Under the pieces are notes generated by a model. That model saw only the letters and a list, made by a program, of their open reading frames with translations, was not told the DNA's origin and did no database searches. Position numbers and translations under genes: made by a program. Below, piece by piece: positions 46,038 to 54,713 of a stretch of 64,000 nt of DNA. Each line of letters begins with the position of its first letter. Position 1 is the stretch's first letter. Source of the stretch: Thiocapsa rosea (GTDB lineage: Bacteria > Pseudomonadota > Gammaproteobacteria > Chromatiales > Chromatiaceae); assembly GCF_003634315.1 (NCBI RefSeq), contig NZ_RBXL01000001.1:2143501-2207500 (forward strand). Direction: 5' to 3'.

Positions 46038-46172
46038 ATGTTCGCCGTTATCATCGCACTGGCAATCGGTATCGTGATCGGCTGGAATTGGCAGCAGCCC
46101 CCGTGGGCCAAGGACATTCAAGACCGTATCGTCGGCACGTTCCAGTCGTTTACACATAAGGGGCCTAAGTAA
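46038..46172 (+). CDS. Small single-span membrane protein (44 aa)
   Basis: A strong ribosome site GGAGGAGACC lies directly before the ATG at 46038. The product is 44 residues: a 16-residue hydrophobic helix (MFAVIIALAIGIVIGW), NWQQPPWAKDIQD, and a polar tail ending HKGPK. The combination of perfect ribosome site, membrane helix and tidy stop makes it a good candidate for a translated small protein. Function unknown. Confidence 0.65.
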   Translation: MFAVIIALAIGIVIGWNWQQPPWAKDIQDRIVGTFQSFTHKGPK

Positions 46173-46270
46173 CTCGCCGCGCGGCTCCGATCCGGCACCG
46201 GTCTCGGCCAAGGACGACAGCGCCTTAGGCATCGATGCCTTAGGCCTGTCGTTCGCCGGTGCCGTCGGCG

Positions 46271-47011
46271 TCAGACGGAGTCGAGAATCAGCACAATGGC
46301 GATTGCCCAAAGCGCCCGGTTCAACCAACGCCGATAGGTCCCCTGATCGAGTCGGCGGCGCACCCGAATACCGATCCACAACACAGCCAAAACGGCGGGC
46401 AGTGCCAGCAACGCCAGCTGGATGATGGTTGGATCCAGTGCGTCCTGCAGGGCGAATCCGGTCAATTGACCGCTCTTGCTGGTGATGAAGCTCAGGTTGA
46501 AGGTCGCGACCATCAGACCCGGATGCATCCGGGTGTAGAGCGCGAAGGCGACCACGATGGGCGAGAAGACGTTCACCACCCCGGCCAAGAGACCCATCCC
46601 CAATCCCAACAGCGCCAGCCCCCAGTGCGGGATCCGATGCTCGGGTCCATCGCCGCGCTTGCGCTGCAGGATCAAGAAGACGATCAACACTACGGCCAGC
46701 AGCAGACGGAAGGGTTCCGGGTCGACGCTCAGCAGGATCCGCGTGCCGATCAGGCTGCCCACGGCCGTGAAGACCGGGATGGGCCAGAAGCGGCGGAGCG
46801 CTTCCAGCCAACGGCGCTCTGTGGCGATGCTGACCAGGTTGATGGCGATGGTCGGGATGAGTGTCAGGAGCACGGCCGCGCGCATGTCCATGATGAGCAC
46901 GAGCAGCGGCGTGGCGACCAGCGGGAACCCGAACCCGAAGGCGCCGTGCACGAAGGCCGAGATCAGCAGGATCCCGATCGCCAACAGATCGATCAATGCG
47001 AATGTATCCAA
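46271..47011 (-). CDS. TauE/SafE family sulfite/sulfonate exporter-like permease
   Basis: 246 residues, about seven or eight membrane helices, in the TauE/SafE (DUF81) family. Family stretches: the first-half repeat SAFVHGAFGFGFPLVATPLLVLI and second-half GLLAGVVNVFSPIVVAFALY, each with the conserved GxxxGFGxP/GxxSG-like turns. Members export sulfite, sulfoacetate or other C2/C3 anions; the substrate cannot be read here. It is downstream of a strong minus-strand terminator, so it is not part of the prp operon. Confidence 0.9.
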   Translation of the reverse strand: MDTFALIDLLAIGILLISAFVHGAFGFGFPLVATPLLVLIMDMRAAVLLTLIPTIAINLVSIATERRWLEALRRFWPIPVFTAVGSLIGTRILLSVDPEPFRLLLAVVLIVFLILQRKRGDGPEHRIPHWGLALLGLGMGLLAGVVNVFSPIVVAFALYTRMHPGLMVATFNLSFITSKSGQLTGFALQDALDPTIIQLALLALPAVLAVLWIGIRVRRRLDQGTYRRWLNRALWAIAIVLILDSV

Positions 47012-47080
47012 GATTCCGATCCTCTCCCGCGGTCTCCGCCTTGGCGTGCCGCTGAAATCCGGTTGCCTGGTGTCCCGGGC

Positions 47081-47105
47081 AAAAAAAGCCCGGCGGGTGC
47101 CGGGC
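47081..47105 (-). terminator. Rho-independent terminator at the end of the prp operon
   Basis: Read on the minus strand: perfect 7-bp stem GCCCGGC/GCCGGGC with a 4-nt loop followed by seven T. It lies 207 bp past the prpF stop and 70 bp before the TauE start, so it separates the two transcripts. Confidence 0.88.
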
Positions 47106-47176
47106 GAATCGTCTCATGAGAGACGAGGAGGACATCGGTGTCGGGCGTCCTTGAGGCGCTGGAGCAGCCTGCGCCC

Positions 47177-47195
47177 CTCTCCCGCGAGGGGAGAG
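47177..47195. repeat. Short CTCTCCC...GGGAGAG palindrome
   Basis: CTCTCCC GCGA GGGGAGAG, a common intergenic palindrome of gammaproteobacteria. Related copies lie at 48537-48561 and 48679-48702, on both sides of prpF. Confidence 0.6.
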
Positions 47196-47311
47196 AGGAG
47201 TAAATAGATCGTTTTTAGAAATACCCGATACGCGCCGGTGTTTCAGCCTTCCGGTCGCTAAATTACCGGTCAAGAATTCTGTTCTAACCACTCACCACTC
47301 ACCACTAACCA

Positions 47312-48505
47312 CTAAAAAACGTCTCCGGGCACACGCACCCAGCCTTCCATCAGCACCCGGGCGCTGCGGCTCATGATGGCCTTGGTCACGGTCCAGTCGC
47401 CATTGACCCGGGTGGCTTCCGCGCCGACGCGCAGGGAGCCCGAGGGATGGCCGAAGCGCACCGCCGTACGCTCCCCGCCGCCGGCGGCCAGGTTAACCAG
47501 TGTGCCGGGGATGGCGGCGGCGGTGCCGATCGCCACCGCTGCCGTGCCCATCATGGCGTGGTGCAGCTTGCCCATGGAGAGTGCGCGTACGCACAGATCG
47601 ATGTCGCCTGCGACGACTTGCTTACCGCTGGAGGAGACGTAGTCTGCGGGTGGTGCAACGAAGGCGACCTTGGGCGTGTGCTGACGGGTCGCCGCCTCGG
47701 CGACATCCTTGATGAGGCCCATCCGCAGCGCGCCATAGGCACGGATCGTCTCGAACATCCTCAAGGCATCGGCATTGCTGTTGATGGCGTCCTGCAGCTC
47801 GGTGCCGGTGTAGCCGATGGCCGCCGCATTGACGAATACGGTCGGGATGCCGGCATTGATCATGGTGGCCTCGAGCGTACCGAGGCCGGGGACCTCGAGG
47901 TCGTCGACCAGGTTGCCGGTGGGGAACATCGAGCCGCCGCCCTCGCCATCGCCTTCGTCGGCCGGGTCCAGGAACTCCAACTGCACCTCGGCGGCGGGGA
48001 AGGTCACGCCGTCGAGCTCGAAATCACCTGTCTCCTGCACGGCGCCGTCGGTCATGGGCACGTGCGCGATGATGGTCTTGCCGATGTTGGCCTGCCAGAC
48101 GCGCACCCTCGCCATGCCGTCCTTCGGCAGCCGGCCGGCATCGACCAGTCCGGCGCTGATGGCGAAGGAGCCGACCGCTGCGGAGAGGTTTCCGCAGTTG
48201 CCGCTCCAGTCGACGAAGGCCGTGTCGATGGACACCTGGCCGAAGAGATAATCGACGTCGTGATCGGGCTTGTTGCTCTTGGACAGGATGACCGTCTTGC
48301 TCGTGCTCGAGGTCGCCCCGCCCATGCCGTCGATCTGCTTGCCGTAGGGGTCCGGGCTGCCGATGACACGCAGCAGCAGGGCATCGCGCGCTGCCCCCGC
48401 CACTTGTGCGGCCGCGGGCAGGTCTTGCAGGCGGAAGAACACGCCCTTGCTGGTGCCGCCGCGCATGTAGGTGGCGGGGATGCGGATCTGGGGTAGATGG
48501 GACAT
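47312..48505 (-). CDS. prpF: 2-methylaconitate cis-trans isomerase PrpF
   Basis: 397 residues from the ATG at 48505 (MSHLPQIRIPATYMRGGTSKG); an earlier in-frame ATG at 48535 lacks family sequence. PrpF/AcnD-accessory motifs: MRGGTSKGVFF, DGMGGATSSTSK, DWSGNCGNLSAAVG and the C-terminal GHPSGSLRVGAE. With AcnD it replaces PrpD in the methylcitrate cycle, isomerising trans- to cis-2-methylaconitate. The diaminopimelate-epimerase fold is expected. Last gene of the prp operon. Confidence 0.95.
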   Translation of the reverse strand: MSHLPQIRIPATYMRGGTSKGVFFRLQDLPAAAQVAGAARDALLLRVIGSPDPYGKQIDGMGGATSSTSKTVILSKSNKPDHDVDYLFGQVSIDTAFVDWSGNCGNLSAAVGSFAISAGLVDAGRLPKDGMARVRVWQANIGKTIIAHVPMTDGAVQETGDFELDGVTFPAAEVQLEFLDPADEGDGEGGGSMFPTGNLVDDLEVPGLGTLEATMINAGIPTVFVNAAAIGYTGTELQDAINSNADALRMFETIRAYGALRMGLIKDVAEAATRQHTPKVAFVAPPADYVSSSGKQVVAGDIDLCVRALSMGKLHHAMMGTAAVAIGTAAAIPGTLVNLAAGGGERTAVRFGHPSGSLRVGAEATRVNGDWTVTKAIMSRSARVLMEGWVRVPGDVF

Positions 48506-48536
48506 TCGATGGATCTCTGAGATTGCTCGATTCACT

Positions 48537-48561
48537 CCCCTCTCCCCTCGTGGGAGAGGGG
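48537..48561. repeat. Short CCCCTCTCCC...GGGAGAGGGG palindrome (acnD-prpF gap, copy 1)
   Basis: CCCCTCTCCC, a short loop, then GGGAGAGGGG. It lies just upstream of prpF, in the 203-bp gap after acnD, with a second copy at 48679-48702. Confidence 0.6.
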
Positions 48562-48678
48562 TCGGGGGAGAGGGGGAGCAGGCAACTCCAGCGTCTTCAG
48601 GATGCTTGACAACACCGCATGGTTTGGCGCAGGGTCTTGGCGAATTGGCGTTGGTCCACTCTCACCCCCTCGCCCCAA

Positions 48679-48709
48679 CCCCTCTCCCGCGGGGGAGAGG
48701 GGCTTTTTT
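48679..48709 (+). terminator. Palindrome with T-run after acnD (plus-strand terminator shape)
   Basis: CCCCTCTCCC GCGG GGGAGAGGGG followed by CTTTTTT. The T-run is on the plus strand, so as an intrinsic terminator it would stop antisense (plus-strand) transcription entering acnD. On the sense strand it is a hairpin directly after the stop codon. It belongs to the same palindrome family as 48537-48561. Confidence 0.55.
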
Positions 48710-51315
48710 CAGGCCACCTTGCGGGATTCCAGGAAGTCTTGGGCGAAGCGCTGCAGCACCCCGCCCGCCTCGTAGATCGCCAGCTCTTCCGCGGTATCGA
48801 TGCGACAGGTGACCGGCACCTCCACACGTTCGCCGTTCTTGCGCGTGATCACCAGGGTCAGGGTGGCGCGCGGCGTGCGCTCGCCGACGACGTCGTAGGT
48901 TTCGCTGCCGTCGATCCCAAGCGTCTTGCGGTCGACGCCCGGTTTGAACTCCAGCGGCAGCACGCCCATGCCGACCAGGTTGGTGCGGTGGATGCGCTCG
49001 AAGCCCTCGGCGACGATCGCCTCCACACCGGCCAGACGGACACCCTTGGCGGCCCAGTCGCGGGACGAGCCTTGCCCATAGTCGGCACCGGCGATGATGA
49101 TCAGCGGCTGCTTGCGTCCCATGTAGGTCTCGATCGCCTCCCACATGCGCATGACCTCGCCGTCCGGCTCAACACGGGTCAGCGAGCCCTTCTTGACCTG
49201 GCCATCCACCACGGCCATCTCGTTGACCAGTTGCGGGTTGGCGAAGGTGGCGCGCTGGGCGGTCAAGTGGTCGCCGCGGTGCGTGGCGTAGGAGTTAAAG
49301 TCCTCCTCCGGCAGACCCATCTTGGCCAGATACTCGCCTGCCGCGCTGTCGGCCATGATGGCGTTCGACGGGGACAGATGATCGGTGGTGATGTTGTCCG
49401 GCAGGACCGCCAGCGGACGCATGCCCTTCAGTGTCCGCTCGCCGGCCAGCGCGCCCTCCCAATACGGCGGACGGCGGATGTAGGTGCTCTGCGGACGCCA
49501 GTCGTAAAGCGGGCTTTTGGCCTCCTGCACGATGCCCAGATCGAACATCGGCAGATAGACCTGCTTGAACTGCTCCGGCTTCACGCAGGCCGCGACGATG
49601 GCGTCGATCTCCTCGTCGCTCGGCCACAGGTCTTTGAGAGTGATGGCGTTGCCCTCCGGGTCATGGCCGAGCGCATCCTGCTCGATGTCGAACCGCACGG
49701 TACCGGCGATGGCGTAGGCCACCACCAGCGGCGGCGAGGCCAGGAAGGCCTGCTTGGCATAGGGATGGATACGGCCGTCGAAGTTGCGGTTGCCCGACAG
49801 CACGGCGGTGGCGAAGAGGTCGCGGTCGATGATCTCCTGTTGGATCTTCGGGTCCAGGGCACCGGACATCCCGTTGCAGGTGGTGCAGGCGTAGCCGACG
49901 ATGCCGAATCCGAGCTGTTCCATCTCAGCCAGTAGACCGGCCTCTTCCAGATACAGCTTGGCGACCTTGGAGCCCGGCGCAAAAGACGTCTTCACCCAGG
50001 GCTTGCGCGTCAGGCCGAGTGCGTTGGCCTTCTTGGCGACCAGGCCGGCGGCGACGACGTTGCGCGGGTTGCTGGTGTTGGTGCAACTGGTGATGGCGGC
50101 GATGATGACCGCGCCGTCCGGCATCAGGCCGTCCTTCTCTTCGGCCAGCGCCTTGTCCAGATCCACCGCGATGCCGCGCTCGTGCAGTGCACTGGTCGGC
50201 AGCCGACGATGGGGGTTGGACGGGCCGGCCATGTTGCGCACGACGGTGGACAGGTCGAACTCCAGCACGCGCTCGTATTCGGCGGTGACCAGCGCATCGG
50301 CCCACAGGCCGGCGGTCTTGGCATAGGTCTCGACCAGCGCGACCTGCTCGGGCTCGCGGCCGGTCAGGGTGAGATAGTCGATGGTCTGCCGGTCGATATA
50401 GAACATCGACGCGGTGGCCCCGTACTCCGGACACATGTTGGAGATGGTGGCGCGGTCGCCGATCGTGAGGCTGGCGGCACCCTCGCCGAAGAACTCGACA
50501 TAAGCACCCACCACGCGCTCCTTGCGCAGGAACTCGGTCAGGGCGAGCACGATGTCGGTGGCGGTGATGCCCGGCCGGCGCTTGCCGGTCAGCCGCACGC
50601 CGATGATGTCGGGCAGGCGCATCATCGAGGCGCGACCGAGCATCACGGTCTCGGCCTCCAGGCCGCCGACACCGACAGCGATCACGCCGAGCGCGTCGAC
50701 GTGCGGGGTGTGGCTGTCGGTGCCCACGCAGGTATCCGGGAAGGCGACGCCGTCACGGGCCTGGATCACCGGGGACATCTTCTCCAGGTTGATCTGGTGC
50801 ATGATGCCGTTGCCGGCCGGGATCACGTCGACGTTCTTGAAGGCGGTCTTGGTCCACTCGATGAAGTGGAAACGGTCTTCGTTGCGCCGGTCTTCGACGG
50901 CGCGATTCTTTTCGAAGGCGTCCGCGTCGAATCCGCCGTACTCCACGGCCAGCGAGTGATCGACGATCAACTGTGTCGGCACCACCGGGTTGACCTGCGC
51001 CGGGTCGCCGCCCTTCTCGGCGATGGCGTCGCGCAGCCCCGCCAGATCGACCAAGGCAGTCTGGCCGAGGATGTCGTGGCAGACCACCCGCGCCGGATAC
51101 CAGGGGAAGTCCAGATCCTGGCGGCGCTCGATGAGCTGCCCGAGGGCATCCGCGAGATTGGCCGGGTCGCAGCGGCGCACCAGGTTCTCGGCGAGAACGC
51201 GCGAGGTGTAGGGCAGCTTGGCGTAGGCGCCGGGCTGGATGGCATCGACGGCGGCCCGGGCGTCGAAGTAGTCCAGGGCGGTTCCGGGCAGGGGCTTGCG
51301 ATTGGCGCTGTTCAT
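48709..51315 (-). CDS. acnD: Fe/S-dependent 2-methylisocitrate dehydratase AcnD
   Basis: 868 residues of the aconitase superfamily. [4Fe-4S] ligands lie in SCTNTSNPRN and ACTTCNGMSG; active-site blocks include VGTDSHTPHVDALGV, SGNRNFDGRIHP and the swivel-domain ADYGQGSSRDWAAKG. The AcnD subgroup (with PrpF) rather than AcnA is indicated by gene context and by stretches such as PWYPARVVCHDILGQTALVD. It dehydrates 2-methylcitrate to 2-methylaconitate. Located between prpC and prpF on the same strand. Confidence 0.95.
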   Translation of the reverse strand: MNSANRKPLPGTALDYFDARAAVDAIQPGAYAKLPYTSRVLAENLVRRCDPANLADALGQLIERRQDLDFPWYPARVVCHDILGQTALVDLAGLRDAIAEKGGDPAQVNPVVPTQLIVDHSLAVEYGGFDADAFEKNRAVEDRRNEDRFHFIEWTKTAFKNVDVIPAGNGIMHQINLEKMSPVIQARDGVAFPDTCVGTDSHTPHVDALGVIAVGVGGLEAETVMLGRASMMRLPDIIGVRLTGKRRPGITATDIVLALTEFLRKERVVGAYVEFFGEGAASLTIGDRATISNMCPEYGATASMFYIDRQTIDYLTLTGREPEQVALVETYAKTAGLWADALVTAEYERVLEFDLSTVVRNMAGPSNPHRRLPTSALHERGIAVDLDKALAEEKDGLMPDGAVIIAAITSCTNTSNPRNVVAAGLVAKKANALGLTRKPWVKTSFAPGSKVAKLYLEEAGLLAEMEQLGFGIVGYACTTCNGMSGALDPKIQQEIIDRDLFATAVLSGNRNFDGRIHPYAKQAFLASPPLVVAYAIAGTVRFDIEQDALGHDPEGNAITLKDLWPSDEEIDAIVAACVKPEQFKQVYLPMFDLGIVQEAKSPLYDWRPQSTYIRRPPYWEGALAGERTLKGMRPLAVLPDNITTDHLSPSNAIMADSAAGEYLAKMGLPEEDFNSYATHRGDHLTAQRATFANPQLVNEMAVVDGQVKKGSLTRVEPDGEVMRMWEAIETYMGRKQPLIIIAGADYGQGSSRDWAAKGVRLAGVEAIVAEGFERIHRTNLVGMGVLPLEFKPGVDRKTLGIDGSETYDVVGERTPRATLTLVITRKNGERVEVPVTCRIDTAEELAIYEAGGVLQRFAQDFLESRKVA

Positions 51316-51410
51316 GATCGGTGCACTATTCTGAGAGTGAAAATGTCGTCTTCAACCGCGTCCAGAGTCGGCGTTCGGGTCGGGGCCCCCGGCCGCTGCC
51401 GCAGGGGTTT

Positions 51411-52565
51411 TCAGCGCTTCTCGATCGGCACCCAGCTCAGGTTCTCCGGCCCGACATAGTTGGCGCTCGGGCGAATGATCTTGGCGTCGATGCGCTGCTC
51501 GATCACATGCGCGACCCAACCGGTGGTGCGCGAGATGACGAAGATGGGTGTGAACAAGGGGGTCGGAACGCCCATCTGCGCGTAGGACACCGCCGAGAAC
51601 CAATCGAGGTTCGGGAACATGTGCTTGATGTCCCACATGACGGTTTCGAGGCGGTCGGCGACCTCGAACATGCGCATGTCCTCGTTGGACTGGGACAGGC
51701 GACGCGCGACCGTCTTGATGACCTCGTTGCGCGGGTCACCGGTGGTGTAGACCGGGTGACCGAAGCCAATGATGATCTCCTTGCGTCCGACCCGCTCGCG
51801 GATGTCCGCCTCAGCCTCGTCGGCGCTGAAATAGCGGCTTTGGATCTCGCAGGCGGCCTCGTTCGCGCCGCCGTGCTTGGGTCCGCGCAGTGCGCCGATC
51901 GCGCCCGTGACGGCGGAGTAGATGTCCGAGTTGGTGCCGGCGACCACGCGCGCGGCGAAGGTCGAGGCGTTGAACTCATGCTCGGCGTAGAGGATCAGCG
52001 AGGTGTGCATGGCGCGCACCCACTCGGCCGACGGAGACTTGCCGTGCAGCAGGTGCAGGAAATGTCCGCCGACCGACTCGTCGTCGGTCTCGACCTCGAT
52101 GCGCCGGCCGTTGTGGGCGAAGTGATACCAATACAGCAGCATGGAGCCGAAGCTGGCGATCAGGCGATCGCCGATGTCGCGGGCGGCGGCGACCGGCATG
52201 TCGTCCTTCTCGGGCTCCAGGGTGCCGAGCAGGGATGCGCCGGTGCGCATCACATCCATCGGGTGCGCCGAGGGCGGGATCTGCTCCAAGGCGGTCTTGA
52301 GAGCAGCGGGCAGACCGCGCAGCGAGCGCAGCTTGCGCTTGTAGGACGCAAGCTCGGCGGATGTCGGCAAATGCCCGTGGATCAGCAGGTAGGCGATCTC
52401 TTCGAATTCGGCCTCGTCTGCGAAGTCAAGGATGTCGTAACCGCGATAATGCAGATCGTTGCCGGTGCGCCCGACGGTGCAGACAGCGGTGTTGCCCGCG
52501 GCGGTGCCGGACAGGGCGACCGATTTCTTGGGTTTCGGCAGTTGGCTCTCTTGGTTTTCGGCCAT
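51411..52565 (-). CDS. prpC: 2-methylcitrate synthase
   Basis: 384 residues of the citrate synthase family. Substrate and CoA motifs: [18 protein letters not shown] near the N-terminus, the catalytic-His segments [13 protein letters not shown] and [16 protein letters not shown], and [25 protein letters not shown] containing the active-site Asp region. It condenses propionyl-CoA with oxaloacetate. The N-terminus [19 protein letters not shown] is typical of PrpC. GAGGAGAACACG precedes the ATG. A heptamer repeat array lies just upstream. Confidence 0.96.
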   Translation of the reverse strand: MAENQESQLPKPKKSVALSGTAAGNTAVCTVGRTGNDLHYRGYDILDFADEAEFEEIAYLLIHGHLPTSAELASYKRKLRSLRGLPAALKTALEQIPPSAHPMDVMRTGASLLGTLEPEKDDMPVAAARDIGDRLIASFGSMLLYWYHFAHNGRRIEVETDDESVGGHFLHLLHGKSPSAEWVRAMHTSLILYAEHEFNASTFAARVVAGTNSDIYSAVTGAIGALRGPKHGGANEAACEIQSRYFSADEAEADIRERVGRKEIIIGFGHPVYTTGDPRNEVIKTVARRLSQSNEDMRMFEVADRLETVMWDIKHMFPNLDWFSAVSYAQMGVPTPLFTPIFVISRTTGWVAHVIEQRIDAKIIRPSANYVGPENLSWVPIEKR

Positions 52566-52596
52566 CGTGTTCTCCTCGGTCGGTGTGATGTTGGGG

Positions 52597-52680
52597 AGCC
52601 GCCAGCCGCCAGCCGCCAGCCTCCAGCTATCAGCTATCAGCTATCAGCTATCAGCTATCAGCTTTCAGCTTTCAGCTTTC
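52597..52680. repeat. Heptanucleotide tandem array, 12 units (prpB-prpC gap)
   Basis: 84 bp of contiguous heptamers: AGCCGCC x3, AGCCTCC x1, AGCTATC x5, AGCTTTC x3. Variant units are grouped, which suggests local slippage and homogenisation. It lies between prpB and prpC. Confidence 0.95.
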
Positions 52681-52731
52681 AGGCAGCGGTGTTCATGCTG
52701 GAGGCAGAGGGCTGGAGGCTGGCGGCTTTCC

Positions 52732-53616
52732 TCAATCTTTGCCCTGCGCAAACAGCTCATCGAGCTTCTGCTCGAAGCCGTGGTAATTGAGGAAGTCGTA
52801 GAGATCCATGCGGGTCTGCATGCTGTCGACCACGGCGGCTTGAGTGCCGTCGCGGCGGATCGCCTCGTAGACCTTGAGTGCGGCGAGGTTCATGGCGCGG
52901 AAGGCCGACAACGGGTAGAGCACCAGCGACACCCCGACGTTGCCCAGCTCGGTCGTCGTGAAGAGCGGGGTGGAGCCGAACTCGGTGATGTTCGCAAGGA
53001 CCGGGACCTTGACCGCCGCGATGAACTGCTCGTATTGGGCCAACTCGGTCATGGCCTCGGGAAAGATCATGTCCGCGCCGGCCTCCACACAGGCGACGGC
53101 GCGCTCGATGGCCGAGTCGATCCCCTCGACAGCCAAGGCATCGGTGCGGGCCATGATGACGAAGTCGTCGGTGCGTGCATCGACGGCGGCCTTGATGCGG
53201 TCGACCATCTCCTCCTTGGAGACGATCGCCTTGCCGGGGCGATGACCGCAGCGCTTGGCCGCGACCTGGTCCTCGATATGGCATCCGGCTGCGCCGGCCT
53301 GGTTCATCAGTCGGACCGTGCGGGCGATGTTGAAGGCGCCGCCCCAGCCGGTGTCGGCGTCGACCAAGAGGGGCAGGGCGGTGGCGTCGGTGATCCGGCG
53401 CACATCCTCCAGCACATTGTCCAAGCTGGTCATCCCGAGATCCGGGATCCCGAAGGAGCAGGCCGCCACGCCGCCGCCCGAGAGATAAAGCGCCCGATAA
53501 CCGGTGCGCTCAGCCATCATGGCGTGATAGGCGTTGACGGCGCCGACCACCTGAAGAGGATGCTCCTCTGCAACGGCGAGCCGAAGGCGGGCGCCGGGTG
53601 TGAGAGTTTCGGTCAT
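52732..53616 (-). CDS. prpB: 2-methylisocitrate lyase
   Basis: 294 residues of the ICL/PEP-mutase family. The catalytic loop KRCGHRPGK carries the KxCGH active-site signature. Mg-binding [15 protein letters not shown] and the HIEDQ block are present. It cleaves 2-methylisocitrate to pyruvate and succinate, the last step of the cycle. Start ATG at 53616 has GGAGACCACCC upstream. Heptamer arrays lie on both sides of the gene. Confidence 0.97.
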   Translation of the reverse strand: MTETLTPGARLRLAVAEEHPLQVVGAVNAYHAMMAERTGYRALYLSGGGVAACSFGIPDLGMTSLDNVLEDVRRITDATALPLLVDADTGWGGAFNIARTVRLMNQAGAAGCHIEDQVAAKRCGHRPGKAIVSKEEMVDRIKAAVDARTDDFVIMARTDALAVEGIDSAIERAVACVEAGADMIFPEAMTELAQYEQFIAAVKVPVLANITEFGSTPLFTTTELGNVGVSLVLYPLSAFRAMNLAALKVYEAIRRDGTQAAVVDSMQTRMDLYDFLNYHGFEQKLDELFAQGKD

Positions 53617-53682
53617 GCGGGTGGTCTCCTTCGATGTGGAACTTGGTCGAGAGCTGTTGTAGTTGAGAGCTGTAAGGGTCTT

Positions 53683-53731
53683 AGCTATCAGCTATCAGCT
53701 ATCAGCTATCAGCTATCAGCTATCAGCTATC
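53683..53731. repeat. Heptanucleotide tandem array, 7 x AGCTATC
   Basis: Seven perfect AGCTATC units (49 bp) followed by AGCG. It lies in the prpR-prpB gap together with the array at 53816-53871. Confidence 0.95.
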
Positions 53732-53815
53732 AGCGTTTATTCGGTCTGATCCGATCGAATCGGCATTCAATTGCATCGTGTTCTCGGGCACCTCGTTTAC
53801 TCCGCACCCTCCGGA

Positions 53816-53871
53816 AGCTAACAGCTAACAGCTAACAGCTAACAGCTAACAGCTAACAGCTAACAGCTAAC
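53816..53871. repeat. Heptanucleotide tandem array, 8 x AGCTAAC
   Basis: Eight perfect AGCTAAC units (56 bp), a one-base variant of the neighbouring AGCTATC array, ending 20 bp before the prpR stop. Confidence 0.95.
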
Positions 53872-53891
53872 CGCTCCTCGCTCCGCACCGC

Positions 53892-54578
53892 TCAAAGCTC
53901 GCCCGCCAGCCGGCGCTCGACTGCCCGTCGCGAGGCGCGGATATGCCGCCGCATCAGCCACTCAGCCAGTTCGCCGTCGCGTTCCGCGATGGCGTCTGCC
54001 ACCATCTCATGCTCTTTGAGCGCATCCGCGGCCCGATCGCTCTTCATCCCGAACTGGCAGCGATACATGCGCGCGAGGTGGTAGAGGTCGTTGCAGAGGA
54101 TATCGATGAGGCGCCGGTTACCGCTGCCTTGGACGATGCGAAAGTGGAAATCCAGATCGCCTTCCTCCTGGAAATAGGTCTGCCAGTCGGCGCGAGCGAC
54201 CTCGCGCCTGTGCTGCTCCAAGAGGCTCTTAAGGTCTGCGATGGCCGCATCGGACATGCGTTCCGCGGCGATGCGCGCGGCCATGCCCTCGAGCGCCTCG
54301 CGGATCACGTAGATCTCCAGGAGTTCATCGTTCGACAGGGTGATGACCCGCGCGCCCAGATTCGGGCGGCGTTCGACGAGATTGGTGGATTCGAGCCGGC
54401 GCATGGCCTCGCGCAGCGGGCCGCGGCTGATGCCGTAGCGGGCCGCGAGTGCCGGCTCGCTGATCTTGCTGCCGGCGGGGATCTGGCCTTCGACAATCGC
54501 CTGGCGCACCTGACCGAAAACACGATCGGCGATCGTCGAGGTTTCCTCGCTCAGGGGTTCGGTGGTGGCAGATGTCAT
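53892..54578 (-). CDS. prpR: GntR-family (FCD domain) regulator of the prp cluster
   Basis: 228 residues from the ATG at 54578; a longer frame from 54653 would run over the likely operators. The N-terminal winged helix (about 20-85: FGQVRQAIVEGQIPAG, ALAARYGISRGPLREAMRRL) and C-terminal FCD domain (about 95-220) place it in the FadR subfamily. Its position inside the propionate cluster suggests it is the pathway repressor responding to a methylcitrate-cycle intermediate. This role is inferred from context. It differs from the sigma-54 PrpR of enterics. Two TGTCGACA palindromes lie just upstream. Confidence 0.88.
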   Translation of the reverse strand: MTSATTEPLSEETSTIADRVFGQVRQAIVEGQIPAGSKISEPALAARYGISRGPLREAMRRLESTNLVERRPNLGARVITLSNDELLEIYVIREALEGMAARIAAERMSDAAIADLKSLLEQHRREVARADWQTYFQEEGDLDFHFRIVQGSGNRRLIDILCNDLYHLARMYRCQFGMKSDRAADALKEHEMVADAIAERDGELAEWLMRRHIRASRRAVERRLAGEL

Positions 54579-54581
54579 AAC

Positions 54582-54652
54582 TGTCGACACTTGATCCAGG
54601 AATGACCCTAATTTAGCCCATTTACCGGATCTGTCAAGTTTAAGTGTCGACA
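54582..54652. promoter_or_regulatory. Pair of TGTCGACA palindromes upstream of the GntR gene (operator candidates)
   Basis: Perfect 8-bp palindromes TGTCGACA at 54582-54589 and 54645-54652, 63 bp (about six helical turns) start to start. The flanks are inverted too: TGTCGACACTTGA on one side, CAAGTTTAAGTGTCGACA on the other. Short GC-centred palindromes of this kind are typical FadR-type GntR operators. Spacing on one face of the helix would allow looping and autorepression. Binding is inference. Confidence 0.6.
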
Positions 54653-54713
54653 AAATGTCGCGCTAGGGTCGGGTTGCGAACCCCGACCCCGGCGGTTGAG
54701 CGGGGCGGCCGGA

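Noticed and set aside
52597..53871. CRISPR-like look of the heptamer arrays
   Set aside because: Units are contiguous 7-mers without spacers and no cas genes are present.
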